NCBI RefSeq assembly: GCF_024713945.1
Contig: NC_134677.1
Span: 6,823,001-6,887,000, forward strand
DNA: 64,000 bases
Origin: Dermatophagoides farinae
Lineage: Eukaryota > Arthropoda > Arachnida > Sarcoptiformes > Pyroglyphidae
Reading direction: 5' to 3'
Under the pieces are notes generated by a model, which did no database searches, had not been told where the DNA came from, and saw nothing but the letters and a program-made list of their open reading frames with translations. Numbering within the stretch: the first letter of the stretch is position 1; each line of letters opens with the position of its first letter. This document shows, piece by piece, positions 1 through 14,000 of the stretch. The translations under genes and the position numbers were made by a program.

Positions 1-1012
1 TTAACATGTCTGTTGTATTGATTCAATGGTATCCACCTGAAGTTCGAATACATTGGAGTTATGATAGACGAGCATTGAAAAATTGCCACTTACAATCATT
101 TCAGATTATTTATCATCCATCTAGATCAAGGTACATTCAATATGAATTGAACATTTATTTATCTGCCATTTTTAACAGATATCGAGTGATTCAAGAAGTG
201 CCGCCATTTTTTTCCAATCTAACATTGGATCGTCTACAACCGGGCACAGAATATTCATTGAGAATAAACGCAGTATCCGAAACAGGCCAAACAAATCAAA
301 GTAGATTAGTACAATTTGTTTCTCCCGATAATGGTATGTTATGTAAATGGGAATCTTTTATTGCTTTTTTAAGCACCTTATGAATTCATATCTTATCAAT
401 TGATGATGTTTTTTGATTTAATTTTCCAAATAAATTTCAATAGAAACACGTAGATCACATCGTAAGTTCATAAATCGTCCGATACACACATATCCGGATG
501 AAATGACCGATGGTATGATGGTACGTGAAGATGAAGTGGTCATTGTTGTCATCGTTATTGCCGCATGGATTGGTTGTATATTTATTTTTTTTAATAAATG
601 GGGCAAGATACGAATGCTTGAACCATATCAACCACAATATAAAGAATCATTTCCCAATTCTATACATTCATTACATCCAAAAACATCACGAATGAATACA
701 TGTACATCGGTTCCACCGAATATGATTTCATTAGAAAGCCGTGGTAGTCTAATACCTGAACGTGATATAATGTTTCATCATAATCGTATGATTGAAAGTG
801 GTCAATTATATCAATGTGCATCTGGAACAACCTATCATCATCCAGCATATAGGCCAAGATTGAATTCAGTATTTGTTGGTAATCCATATCATCGTAATTC
901 ATTATATCCAGAGCCAAATATGCCAAGAAAAGTTAAAAGTGCAGAAGATTTAAAATCATTGGTTGTCCAGGTGAACAACAATGTCCCGTCCACATCAACT
1001 TCAGTTCTATAA
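1..1012 (+). CDS. FNDC4/FNDC5-like fibronectin III membrane protein, 5' partial
   Basis: Single-pass membrane protein with an extracellular fibronectin type III domain. Exons by splice sites and phase: <1-130, 179-333, 444-1012. The 48-nt intron 131-178 has no stop and is a multiple of three, so a plain ORF reads through it; removing it joins ...YHPSRSR to YRVIQEVPPFF, which matches the FN3 strand pattern of vertebrate FNDC5. The FN3 domain ends near LQPGTEYSLRINAVSETG. A short linker follows, then one hydrophobic segment (EDEVVIVVIVIAAWIGCIFIF) and a cytoplasmic tail of about 145 residues, much longer than in FNDC5, ending ...PSTSTSVL. The ATG at 6 is in mid-domain, so the signal peptide and true start lie upstream of the window. 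The family call rests on remembered alignment of FN3, linker and membrane segment; another FN3 membrane protein is possible. Ligand and role are unknown. Confidence 0.7.
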
Positions 1013-2672
1013 ATGACCAAAAAAAAAAAAATTTTTCTTTCCATTTTTGTCCACAATTCATTTCTGCTGTTTGAAAAAAAAATGAGAAAAAAGGGAGGAA
1101 GCAAAAAAAAATTTTTTTTTTTCATCATATTAAATAGCTATAATCTAATATTAAAATTCGTCATTATAAATCTATAAATTATATTGTCAAGAAATTATAG
1201 CTTGAAAATTTTTTTTCTTCTTTCTCTCCTCTCCACTATTTTTTTTTCACAGCATAATTCATAATCTGTAGTCAATCAATCAAATCAATTTTTTTCAATT
1301 GTCCAATCATAAACTCAAAAATAATGATAAAACACTTAGGCAATCAAATTATTTTATCCACATCATATATACACACACACACACATTATACATTAACTCA
1401 TTCATTCACAAAAGGTAATTAATATCAACAGAAAATAATGACAGAAAATGTTTTTTTTTCTCTTCTCTGTCAATTCAATCATCATCATCATCATCATATT
1501 ATATAATACACATTTTTTTTCCTACTCTGAAAAGGGTTGGTTCAACCCTATCATCATCATTATTATTATTGTTGTTGTTATTATTGTATATTTAGAAAAA
1601 TGATCAAATAACAATTCAAAAAAAAATGTATGTAAATGGACATTACACATTTTATTATTGTTTTTACATGTTGAATTTTTTTTTTGGCTATTTCTATTTT
1701 TTTTTTTGTTTATTACACTACATTCAATTCAATGACAACTCTATATATATGACATCTTTGACAATAATAATAATAATAATCTTTGTTTTTAGTGGCACGT
1801 TAAAAACGTTTATTATTATCGTTGTCATTATCATCATTTTCAGAGTTCACTATACTCTCGATATATACTTATTTATTCTATAACAAAAGAAGAAAAAAAA
1901 AGTTTTCTAGATCTGTTTCCATTCTCATCTGAATAATATTATATATTATATATTCATTATAATTCAGTTGATAATGTTGATCTTAATCAAATATAATTCT
2001 CTTTTCTTTTCGCACTTTTATGTTTCAATCGATCCACATAACAAAATCATCATCATCATTGAATTTAATTGAGTCAAATGAATGAAATGAAAACTAATGG
2101 CCATCAAAATAATGATCCAAAAAAAAAACTTTCAAACAAACCGGAGCCATTATTTATTATGATATAAAACTTTAATTCACAGATGAAAAAACATCAATTT
2201 AATTAACATTTTCTGTGTGTATTATATATAAATGATGATGATTGTCATTGAAATGATATTCTTTTTTCAAGTTTGGAAAATTCGGAAAAAAAACTTGATC
2301 ATGAAAATGATCGTAATATACATGTATAAATACCATATATATTCGTTATGCGCAAACGCCAAAAGAATCCTCATGAGGATATTTCAAGCGTAATTCAATG
2401 TAATGATGTCAAAATAGGACAAATATCATATCATATTTCCATTATAATTTCTGGATCTCAAAGCTCATAAAATATTTGAAGTGAATGGAGAAAAAAATCG
2501 ATTGACAGCTGGTTAGTTTGTCAAATGTCCTTTTCAATTTTATATGTCAAATATACAAAAAAAAACAATCTTATTGATAATACGAAAACAACAGAAAAGG
2601 ATCGAAACAAAATTAAGAAATTACGGCATCAAATGAGTAGGATAATTGAATTTTTTTAAATTATTTAAAAAC
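1013..2672. other. Intergenic, no gene seen
   Basis: AT-rich spacer between the FNDC-like gene and GGCT. It has poly-T runs, short CA, ATC and ATT repeats near 1370, 1480 and 1560, and two small palindromes (AGGGTTG-GTT-CAACCCT at 1533-1549 and ATCCTCATGAGGAT at 2367-2380). The ORF at 1626-1883 is low-complexity and looks spurious. The FNDC 3' UTR and the GGCT promoter must lie here. Confidence 0.6.
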
Positions 2673-3329
2673 ATGCCAACTGCCGCAAGTAAGTCTCGAA
2701 TTGATTATTTAATATTTCTACTGGATTCTTTGCAATTTTTTTTCCATAAAAAAGAACATTTTGTCTACTATTTTTGTTATGGTTCGAATCTGCTCATTCA
2801 ACGAATGAGAATCAACAATAAAAGTGCAACTAAACATGCCAATGGATTATTGACCGGATTTAAACTTTCATTCGCTGGTAATTCTCAATTATGGAAGGGT
2901 GCAACGGCTAATATTGTACAGGATTCGAATGTATGTCTTATTGCTTTCAATTTATTTAAATCATGTTAATTAATTTATATTTATTCAAAGAGTGTCGTTT
3001 ATGGTGCTGTCTATACACTTGACAAAGATGACATTGATAATCTAGATCGACAAGAATGTGGCTATGATCCTATAGAAGTCATAGTAAAACTATATGAAAC
3101 CAATGATCAACCAATGATAACATGTCGTACGTATGTACAGAAATCTAATTATGCCAATGTCAACGGAAACGAACCGATTCCAAGTCGACTATATAAAGAA
3201 ATTATCATCAAGGGTGCCAAAGAGAATAATTTACCCGAACATTATATCGAAAATGTTATCAAAACATTCAAGGATAATGGAATTATTGAATGTGGCCCGT
3301 CTGGATTGAATGAATTTCTCAAGAATTAG
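2673..3329 (+). CDS. GGCT: Gamma-glutamylcyclotransferase
   Basis: Predicted cytosolic enzyme that turns gamma-glutamyl-amino acids into 5-oxoproline plus the free amino acid in glutathione turnover. Exons 2673-2688, 2755-2930 and 2991-3329 give 176 residues, close to the human protein. The first intron (66 nt) is stop-free and in phase, which hides it in a plain ORF; splicing it gives MPTAAKHFVYYFCYGSNLL, where YGSNL is the family substrate-binding loop. The likely catalytic acid is the Glu in NLDRQECG. Further family signatures are ITCRTYVQKSNY-like ('MITCRTY') and IKGAKENNLPEHY. The start is the first ATG upstream of YGSNL. AATAAA lies at 3334-3339, five bases after the stop. It could be another ChaC/GGCT-fold member, but length and the GAKENNLP segment favour GGCT. 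Confidence 0.9.
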
Positions 3330-3333
3330 AATT

Positions 3334-3339
3334 AATAAA
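3334..3339 (+). terminator. Polyadenylation signal of GGCT
   Basis: AATAAA lies directly downstream of the GGCT stop codon on the same strand. Confidence 0.55.
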
Positions 3340-3342
3340 TTT

Positions 3343-3558
3343 TTAAGCAAATAATTTTGTTGTTAGAAAATAAAAAGGCAAATTTTTTCCCCGTGTTTTA
3401 GAAGAATTAAGCATTTTAATCTTCATATAAGTAGGAGATGCTTTACTTGGAAAAAATGGCAAATAGTAGTTCCAAAAAGACAAAGTGCCATCAATCTGGC
3501 CAATATCAATCGTCGAAGGTTTGTATTTCGGATAACCATGTGGCGCTGCAGTTCCCAT
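3343..3558 (-). CDS. Small uncharacterised ORF, doubtful gene
   Basis: A 71-residue ATG-to-stop ORF that starts MGTAAPHGYPKYKP and is rich in Pro, Tyr and Phe (LSFWNYYLPFFPSK). It is not low-complexity, unlike most spurious ORFs here, and it fills the gap between the GGCT 3' end and the TPI promoter with its start facing TPI. I recognise no family. A GT inside (CCAAGTAAAGC on the minus strand) could be a splice donor, so the real C-terminus may differ. No clear AATAAA follows on the minus strand. It may be a small mitochondrial or membrane protein, but nothing here proves that. Confidence 0.3.
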   Translation of the reverse strand: MGTAAPHGYPKYKPSTIDIGQIDGTLSFWNYYLPFFPSKASPTYMKIKMLNSSKTRGKNLPFYFLTTKLFA

Positions 3559-4659
<1,101 letters not shown>

Positions 4660-4721
4660 TTTATAAAAATTCAATTTTTTCATATCCAATAATCCATTGA
4701 AATCGATTATTAAGAATTATT

Positions 4722-4727
4722 AATAAA
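4722..4727 (+). terminator. Polyadenylation signal of TPI
   Basis: AATAAA lies about 60 bases after the TPI stop codon. Confidence 0.55.
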
Positions 4728-6761
4728 AATCCACTTTTAGTTTAGTGTGTGAAATATATAAAAACATTAGAAAAATTCGAAAATCTGTCTAATGTAAAAA
4801 AATTCTATATTGTTTGTTTGAGTGCAAATTCCCGAATTGCAAACGAACCATATATAGAACAATGTGGTATAATCGGACGTGTGTAAATGAAATTTGAATT
4901 TATAAATTGTACGCTTGCTCAATTTTTGCCGTCCCAATTTAATTGTATGATTTCCTATTCATCCAGAATTGCATCAGCCATTTATTATTGTTGTTATTGT
5001 TATTATATTTGAATAAACACCAAAGAATGAACGACGCGCAAGACTAGAACTAAAAAAAAAAAAACATTCGACAAGCATGAAATAAACGTGTTGTGTTCGT
5101 ATTTTGTTCGGGTTAGTGTTGTTGGTAATATATTTTTTTTTCCAAGAATGATGATGGTATATAGACAAATGTAGTTATGATGATGATGATGATGAGATGG
5201 ATGGAATGAGCACATGGCTGTACACGCATATTCATTCTTAGAAGATTGCAATTTACAATTTAGATCTAATATATTTAGTCCGATGAGATGATGATGATAA
5301 TGATCATCATCATAAAATTAATAATATATTTAAAAAACGAAATATCATCATCCAAATCATCATCCAAAGCTATAAAGTTAAATTATTTTCTGCCCATATT
5401 ACCCGATTGTGATCTGAATCTCTTTAGTCCATGATATTATATACATCTATCTATGTTATTATAGTAAACTATATATTCAATTAAACAATTTAAATAATTT
5501 GTCTCAAGGTCCATTTCATCAATGGGCCATCTGTAAATTTTTTCTTTGTGTGTATGTGTGTGTGTGTTTATGTATGCGTGTGTATATAAATCCATTGGCT
5601 ACTTGTCAGCATTAATATTAAAAAAAAAATGAATGAATAGTTTATTTTTCTCTCTTCTGTGCAGTGAATTAACAATTTTTTTTTCTTCAGAAATATAGCA
5701 AGCATTTTCTGATATAATCATCATCATCATCATCAAGATCATTATCATCATGACCATATTATAATCGTTGTTTTTATTCACGCTGCCATTGTTGTGAAAA
5801 GTTGGGCGGCCACCACCATTATCACCACCATCACCACCACCTGTTCATAAAAAAAAGAAGAACCATAGTATCAAGAACGCGCCAAACATTATTTCAATAT
5901 TTTTTTTAAAAAAAAACCATCCATTTCATTCATTCATTCATTTTGTGCATATACCATAACACCGCTGTTTTAAATTGTGAAAAAAAAATTAGTGTTACCT
6001 GTTGTTCATTTCGAACGATATATGAATTATTATTATATTTTATGACACAAACGACGCCCATACAAATGCTTTTTTTATATTATTACTATCAATACTTTGA
6101 ATTCATTCAATCACTTATTCATTTTTTTTTTGCCATGGTAATGAGTTGTTAGCAGACTGTGTTTATGTGTCAGTCAAATTTTTTTTTCTTGGTATAGAAA
6201 ATTTTTTCGAAATTGTTTGAGATTTTGTATCCGATCAACTTTTTTTTGTTTTTGTTTGATTACACAAACAAGATTCTGATCTCTTATACATCGTTACCAT
6301 CATTACCACCACCATCATCATTATCATCATTATACACATACGAATTATTCGAATCTATGACTACGTGTTTTGTTCATTCAGGCATTTCATTTGACACGAA
6401 TCGAATCAGATTGTGATTTTAATTTTGTCATAATTCAAATCGAATCAAAATTGGCAATCTAATTTCTAAAAAGAGAAGCTTCAATCAACTTTATTAAATG
6501 CCATCATTTTTATTGGACAATCACTCTCATTTGATATATATCGTTTGAATACGCCCAAATTGCTGATTGTGCCTTACACACAAACACACACACACATTCA
6601 TAGTTTTGTTGCTGTTTGTTTTTTCTCTTGTTGATTTTATCATTATCATTTCCTGTCCTCGTTTTCGTTGTTTTTTATTCAAAAAAAAAAAAAAATATTT
6701 GGCGCGTCCATTTACCATTTGGATTCAAGAACGCCATTTATCTGTATATGTGTGTGACAAG
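4728..6761. other. Intergenic, no gene seen
   Basis: AT-rich spacer between TPI and the amino acid transporter. It contains ATC/ATG trinucleotide repeats (near 5178, 5290, 5720), a GT-rich stretch near 5545-5585 and poly-T runs. ORFs here translate to His, Met, Phe or Ile runs and show no protein-like composition. The transporter's promoter and 5' UTR probably lie near the right end. Confidence 0.6.
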
Positions 6762-9087
6762 ATGATTTTCTTAAGAAATTTCATTAAATCATTACTTCGA
6801 CGTAAACGTATCGATTCATCGCAAATAAGTAATACAAGATTAGACCGATGTTTGACCACATTGGATCTTTCCGCTTTGGGTAAGTGATCATTTGATTTGA
6901 TTTGATTTTATTTCTTTTTCTTTTTTTTCAAAGGAATCGGTAGTACACTTGGTCTTGGAATCTATGTGTTGGCCGGCGATGTTGCTAGCCGAACATCTGG
7001 TCCAGCTGTTACTATTTCATTTTTTATTGGTAAGTTGCCTTTGTAATTCATTATCATTGTTTTTATGGAATTAATAAATAATAATTTTTATTCTTGACTT
7101 TTAGCTGCAATTGCCTCAGTTTTTGCCGGTCTTTGTTATGCAGAATTCGGTGCTAGAGTTCCCAAAGCTGGTTCTGCATATGTTTATTCGTATGTGACTG
7201 TCGGTATGTACTAAAATTGGTTTGCTATTTTAATTGTAATTTTTGGTTTTTTTTTCTCAAGGCGAATTTATGGCATTCGTTATTGGCTGGAATTTGGTTC
7301 TCGAATATGTGATCGGTAATAATATTTCTTATGAAAATGAAAAAATAAATTATCATTAAATGACACATGTTTTTCATTGTTCTCATTGGAAATTCTGGAA
7401 ACGAAATAATAGGAACGGCTTCTGTGGCTCGAGGTTACAGCAATTATGTCGATTCATTGGTAAATGGTACTGTACAGGCCAATCTCCGTTATTATATGCC
7501 GATCGATGTTCCAGGACTTTCAGCATATCCGGATTTTTTGGCATTTTTGATCACATTCTCATTGACAAGTAATTTCTTCCTTATTATTATTGTTATTGAT
7601 TGACATTGACATTCATAATTGTAACATTTAATTATGACAGTTATGCTTGTTATTGGTGTAAAAGAATCAACACGTTTCAATTCTGTTTTCACTGGCATCA
7701 ATCTATTGGTTGTCTTGTTTGTCGTCATCGCTGGTTCTTTTCATATCGATTTTCATAACTGGAATCTATCAAAAGATGAAGTCCCGGAAAATGCTGGCAA
7801 AGGTGGATTTATGCCTTATGGATTTTCTGGTATGATGTCCGGAGCTGCCACCTGTTTTTATGGTATGATTTCAATGACATGACATTTCTGGTTCAAGGTT
7901 GATAATATTTCACATTTTAATAGCATTTATTGGATTTGACGTAATTGCCACAACTGGTGAAGAAGCCAAAAATCCTCAACGTTCCATTCCAATAAGCATT
8001 GTTTTGTCATTGTTATTCGTCTTTTTGGCTTATTTTGGCATTTCGGCCGTACAAACTTTGATGTTACCTTATTATCTTCAAACTGAAGAGATAACCAAAG
8101 GCGCACCATTACCATATGTTTTTGAATATGTAGGATGGCCAGTAGCTAAATGGATCATTTCGATTGGAGCATTGACAGGTCTTTCAACAAGTTTACTTGG
8201 TGCAATGTTTCCATTACCACGAGTTCTTTATTCGATGGCCAGTGATGGCGTAATATTCCGATCATTTGCCGATATTAATCCACGAACTAAAACACCTATT
8301 TTAGCCACACTTATTTCCGGAATATTTGCTGGAGCGATGGCAGCTTTATTCGATGTTAAAGAACTAGCCGATATGATGTCCATTGGTACATTGTTAGCAT
8401 ACACATTGGTCTCAATATCTGTATTGATCTTACGATTTAGTCATGAAATCGATAATATCGATGATGATATCAATCGAAATATAACAGTCGAAATGAAACC
8501 ATTACGATCAAAATATCAAAATTCAGATGAAAAATTTGACAATCGATCATGGTGTGCTAAATTATTCAATACAGATCGAATGAAAGAAGCTAGCGCTCAA
8601 ACATCACGAATATCAACTAATTTAGTCATGTTCATAAGTAAGTGTTCAACATTTGTTTGATTTGATTTGATGAAAAAATTTGATTAATGATTTTCATTTG
8701 TTCTCGATTTTATATTTTAACATAGCAACTGTATTAATCATATTTGATGCATTGTTGGTATACCTGGAAGATCGTCTGGTCGAATTGGAAACAAATTCAT
8801 TTATAATTATATTGGCCATATTCATTGTGCTTGTATTTTCAATTATTTCATTGGCCATGCAACCAAGATCGACAAAAAAACTTTCTTTCCAGGTTCCATG
8901 GGTTCCATTGATACCGATATTGAGTATGTTTGTTAATTTTTATCTTATGTTCAAATTGTCAACAACAACATGGATTCGATTTGCAATTTGGATGGCCATA
9001 GGATTATCTATCTATTTTTTCTATGGTATATGGCACAGTAATGAACGATCCAGACGTTATGAAGCTCGACAGAATTCAGCGAATTAA
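6762..9087 (+). CDS. Cationic amino acid transporter (SLC7A1-4 / slimfast type)
   Basis: Plasma-membrane APC-superfamily carrier predicted to import arginine, lysine and ornithine. Exons 6762-6879, 6934-7029, 7105-7203, 7262-7315, 7413-7568, 7641-7862, 7924-8637 and 8726-9087 give 606 residues, as in CAT proteins. Motifs in order: [19 protein letters not shown] and YVLAGDVA (TM1 unwound region), [58 protein letters not shown], and [15 protein letters not shown]-like '[16 protein letters not shown]'. The C-terminal four-helix block [18 protein letters not shown] is the CAT-specific extension that separates this group from heteromeric LAT carriers. All eight exons join in the same phase (one leftover base), an unusually regular exon pattern. 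In insects such carriers feed amino-acid sensing by TOR; that role is inferred here. AATAAA is at 9132-9137. Confidence 0.95.
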
Positions 9088-9131
9088 ATCCATTCAAACA
9101 CAAGTTCAAGTCATCCACCGAAAGAAGATTA

Positions 9132-9137
9132 AATAAA
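9132..9137 (+). terminator. Polyadenylation signal of the amino acid transporter
   Basis: AATAAA lies 45 bases past the stop codon. Confidence 0.5.
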
Positions 9138-11004
9138 GAAAAAATTAATTAATTAATTAATCAACCAAAAAAAAAACAAATGAAATTTATCCAAAAAAAA
9201 AAATTTGATCAATTCTATGAAATGTTGTTCTTTATGATTGTCAAACAAATTTTATAATTCATTTTTTATCTATCAAAGAATTAATGAATTTTTCAAAAAC
9301 AAAAAACAAAACTGATGACTTAGGTCAATATAGAATTTCATTTAATGAACATCAGAGGTCATCAGTGTGGTATTATTTTTGATTTGGAAAAAAATAAGGT
9401 AAACCAAGCTAAAGAAATATTGACACTAATGTTGGAACCACCATATATATATAAATAAAAATTTGCAAACTGAAAAAACTTTTTTTTTGAAAAAAAAGCT
9501 TTACGCTCGCGCATTGATAACAAATACGGTGATCCGAATTTGAATTCAAATCAGCACCCACACACACACACACACAACACCGTCTTGCCATGCATGGTAG
9601 TATCAGCCAGGGCGAGAGTAGGAAGAAGAAAAAAAAATTCAAACAACCTCGACTGACAACTTGGACTAGCTCTATCTATCTATCTATCTCTCTTTATTAT
9701 TTGCCTGTGTCTATAGCTTACGGGAAAAAATAGGGGCTAAAATTTATTACACATAACACATATATATATACACAAGTTTCAAATCAATGTGGCATCGATG
9801 GTTAAATTCGATTGATGTATAAAATAATATGAATGGGTGGGAATATGGGAGGAGTAACACACATACGAGCATCATATTTTTTTTTATCGGAATGAATGTT
9901 TTGTGTATATACCGAAAAAAAATGCGGGGGAGATGATTACATCAAGAAAAAGACATGGAAAACAGTGAGTGAGAGATGCCAGAGAAAAAAATTCCGCTGA
10001 AATTCGCTCTTTCGGTTCTATTTTTTCATTCATCACGATCTTCTATGGCCAACTTGTTCTTTTCGGAGATTGCGCTTGGCTTCAAAATTTCGGTTTTTCG
10101 GATTCATCGACCAAAACATACACACACACATAAACACAAAACACATGCATATAGCTTACATTCTCAAACCGATCCATTACCGATCCAATAAAATTCGGTT
10201 TCCATTCATTGTTTGTTTGCCTCTTCTTTGGATTGGTCCTAGGACCCGATAGATTGACTGTATGTTTTTGTGTCTGTGTAAGTGGTAAATGTAATAGGTA
10301 TGTTATGATCTATTTAGATTTTAACTTAAACGATGGCTCATTGAGTATTCGTTTATGTGTTCGTTTGTATTCCTCTATAAAAAAAGTGTTTTATGCATTT
10401 ATATTGGCTAGCTTGATAAATTGGAACCTTCTCGCCCGAAAAAATAAATCTACAAAATATTCATCACTTTTATCATCGGTTTTTCTTTTCACTGTTTCGA
10501 TCGTGCCCACTATAGTGGCCATAATATTATTCCTATTTTATGTTTGTTTCACTCGTTTGTTCTTCACTTCATCGTTGTGTGTGTGTTGTGTGTGTGTATG
10601 TTTATGTGTGTGGTTAATCCCTTTTTTTAGAGAATCATCCGTTTTTATTTTTTATTTTTTTTTTTTTTTGGTGATGACTGATTCAACATTGTTCCATATG
10701 ATAATCTATGATGATTAGAATAATCGCTCTTTTTTTCTAACTGACCGTTTTTTGATTGATACATGATTACTTTTTGTTTTACAACATTTTGTCTGAATAT
10801 CAATATCATCAATTGACATCTTTTTTTTTTTTTTGATTTGGGGGATTCACGGGCTTTCAACATTTTCCGAATTTGTGAATAAGCCTGTGATTATCATTAT
10901 TATTCATTATCATCATTTTTTTTTTTTTTTGAGAAGAGTCATAATTCATATACGTATATGTATTGGTAACATCAAATCAAGATAACAATAATAATCGATC
11001 CAAG
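9138..11004. other. Intergenic and calsyntenin upstream region
   Basis: AT-rich spacer with CA and GT repeats (near 9555, 10115, 10580) and poly-T runs. The 169-residue ORF at 10209-10718 is the longest, but it is Phe/Val/Cys-rich and runs through GT repeats, so I treat it as spurious. The calsyntenin promoter and 5' UTR should lie here. Confidence 0.55.
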
Positions 11005-14000
11005 ATGAAATCATATCATCATATTCATCGTGATGATTATAGCCATCATCATCATCATCATCATCATGGTGGCAGAAATTGGCTAATGATAACTAAATGC
11101 CTTGCTATCATTTCACTTATCTTTGTGGAATCTTCGTTAGCCTTCAACAAGGGTAAGTGTTGTTGTTGTTAATTTTCTATCGGTTTCATTATTCTTTTAT
11201 ATAAAAAAAAAATAAACATTCGAATCAAATGAACACAAAATCATAAAATCTTTATCCCTTTTTTTGTTGTTATTATTGTTGATTACAGAAATTTTTTGAA
11301 CATGAACATGAACATGACAATTTCTTCAACAATGGAATTTACCGTTAATGGAAATCCATTCTCTTTAAATCATTTCCATTTCGTTATTTGAACATATATG
11401 GCATGCTATTTTTTTTTTTTTTTTTTGCTTCCCCCATATAATATGATGAGCTTGTTTGAATTATTATTTCTTGTTAGCTTGATTATTATTATATTTGGTC
11501 TGCGGTTTTTTTTCCTTTCTTAACTCATATTTCATTGTTTCGATGGTAACCATTTTTTTCTTCATTTTTTTGGGCATTATAGTTTTTTTTTTACTATCAC
11601 ACAACGACAACAACAACATTTTTCAGACAATATCCATAGAGACCGGAAAAATGAATTGATCATCATCATATCATTTTGAATCGATTTGAAATGGAACGCA
11701 ACCCACACACACGCACACACACACATATATAAATGGAAAAAAAACTTTTTTTTTCATTCAATTGATAATCAAATTTATCGATAAATAACAGATTTCGATG
11801 ATGATGATGATCGGATACGATCAAAATCAAATTGATCGATTGAATCGATGATAAACGGTTCTGTTTTATTGTTGTTGTTAACCATTGAATTAAATGGAAA
11901 ACATTTGAAATTCAAAAGATTAAAGATTCTTATTCCGTTTTTCTTTGCTTAATTCGTGGTTTTTTTTGTTGTTGTTGTCATTTTCATTTGTTTTTTTTTT
12001 TGCTTTTTCATCATCATCATCATCATCATCACTCAACAATGTCCTTTCGGTTATTTACGTTGCTTTTGCTGTTGTCGTTGTTACCATCTTCATTATCATT
12101 ATTGTCGTCGTTGATTTATTCATTCATTATTAGAAACAACACTAAATAAAACCATAAAAATCATACACACATGTATGAATGAGAATAAAGAGAGAGAGAG
12201 AGAAAAAAAAAATTATTTTGGTACATCGAATTCATTCCTCATTCGTTGTCAAAGTCAGAGTTGAATGTCACTATAATAGAATTGTCATTCGTTTGAAAAT
12301 TTGTTTAGTTGCCATTTTTATCTAGTTAATGTTAGAACATTATTTTTATGTGTTTAGCCAATGATTCGTCATGAAGTTTGTCGTTTTCACCTAAATCATT
12401 TGGTTGCAATGAATTTTTGTTTAGAATAAAATGACTATGAATGTGAAGTTAAGTGAAAATATTTCTACATTAGCTTAAAAATAAAACAAGAATTTCATTT
12501 CGTTTATTTTTTTTTTTGCTGTTTTTGCAGATGTGTTCGATTCTTTCATTAGTATAGATATGTTACATTTAATAATTCCAACCATGATGATGATGATGAC
12601 GACGATTTTTTTTTTTTTTTGGAAAACAATATTTTCTGCTTGTTATTTGTTTGTTTTTCATTGTCAATGACTTCAAGGCAATACAAATATTATTGGAATT
12701 TTTTTTTTTTTTTTTTTGGTTAATCCATTAACATAAAAATAGACATTTCGCCGAATATATATGACCCATTAATGTGTTGAATTCAGGTGTTGAATTACGA
12801 AAACTGGAAAAAAAAACTTTTATCCCAAAATCTTTTCTTTTCTTGAAGAGAGGTGTGTGTGTATATATAAGTTGCTAATGAATTTCTTATTTGGTATATT
12901 TGGTTTTTTTTTGTTTTGATCCAACAAATTATATAATGACGTTTTTTTCTGTTGTTGACTTTTTTTCTGAATTTTTTTTTCTAGGCGTTGTGTTTGGATA
13001 AAAAGTGAATATATTTATACCAAAAAAAAAATGATAACTTGAGGCAGTTTTTTCTTCTTTTTTTTACTATTACATTTACGTTTACTAGCTTTGTATGTTT
13101 ATAGTTTACCGTTGTGTGAGATACGGAATTCTCATTTTTTTCAATCAACGACTTTTATCGTTGTTTTTCTCTGTGTGTGTCTTGTGTTTGTATTGAAAGA
13201 ATTGACGACCTATTGGCGATAATAACAATAATAATAATAAATCTTTCTATATCTTTTTTTTCTGATTGGAACGGCTGTGATTTTGTTGAAAATAAATTCT
13301 TTATATCCATATGTTATAAAAAAAACTTGGAAGAAGAATCGTTTTCCATATGTGTGTGTGTGTGTGTTTGTGTCAATTTTATTTCATGGGGCTCATATAT
13401 ATCATTATCGTCATATGATAGCTATATGTGTGTATTGTTATTGTTATTATAACTAACTATTTTTCAAACACAAAATATTGATTTTTGTTGTTTTTTTCAA
13501 TTCAAAACAATTTTTTTCCCCCTACTATGTTTCGTATGGGTGTGTTTGTGACTTAGGAGCCTGAATTATATAATTGAATTAATTATATAAATTGAAAATC
13601 ATTTGATCATACGGAAAAAAAAGCTTTCAAATATGATGATGTAGAGCACAAATGTTTCCACTGTATGTGTGTGTGTCAGTAGAAGGCCCTGTAGGTTTGA
13701 TCGTAGAATCGATAAATATATATTAAACATAGATAAATAGTTATCTTGAATTATTTTTTTTTCTTTTTTGGATTGCTCCATTCAAACCATCGATGGTTAT
13801 ATTTGTTCTTTGTATTTCATTCATTCACTTTTCCTCTGTATTTGTGCCTGTGTTTGTATATTAACTATTCATGAAGATGATGAAAAAAAAAATTGCCTAG
13901 AATCTATAAGTTTCAAAATTAAAAAAAAAAATTTCTGTTGACGTAGTCATTGATTCTTCAAATAATTCCCATTTAGCTATGTGTATGAAAGAAAAAATTT

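Noticed and set aside
1533-2380. Small palindromes at 1533-1549 and 2367-2380
   Set aside because: Short perfect dyads are expected by chance in a sequence this long and AT-rich; nothing else supports a function.
10209-10718. 169-residue ORF upstream of calsyntenin
   Set aside because: It runs through GT and poly-T repeats, is dominated by Phe, Val and Cys, and has no recognisable domain.
10963-11004. Upstream in-frame extension of calsyntenin
   Set aside because: The extension starts at TTG, not ATG; the first ATG in frame is 11005.
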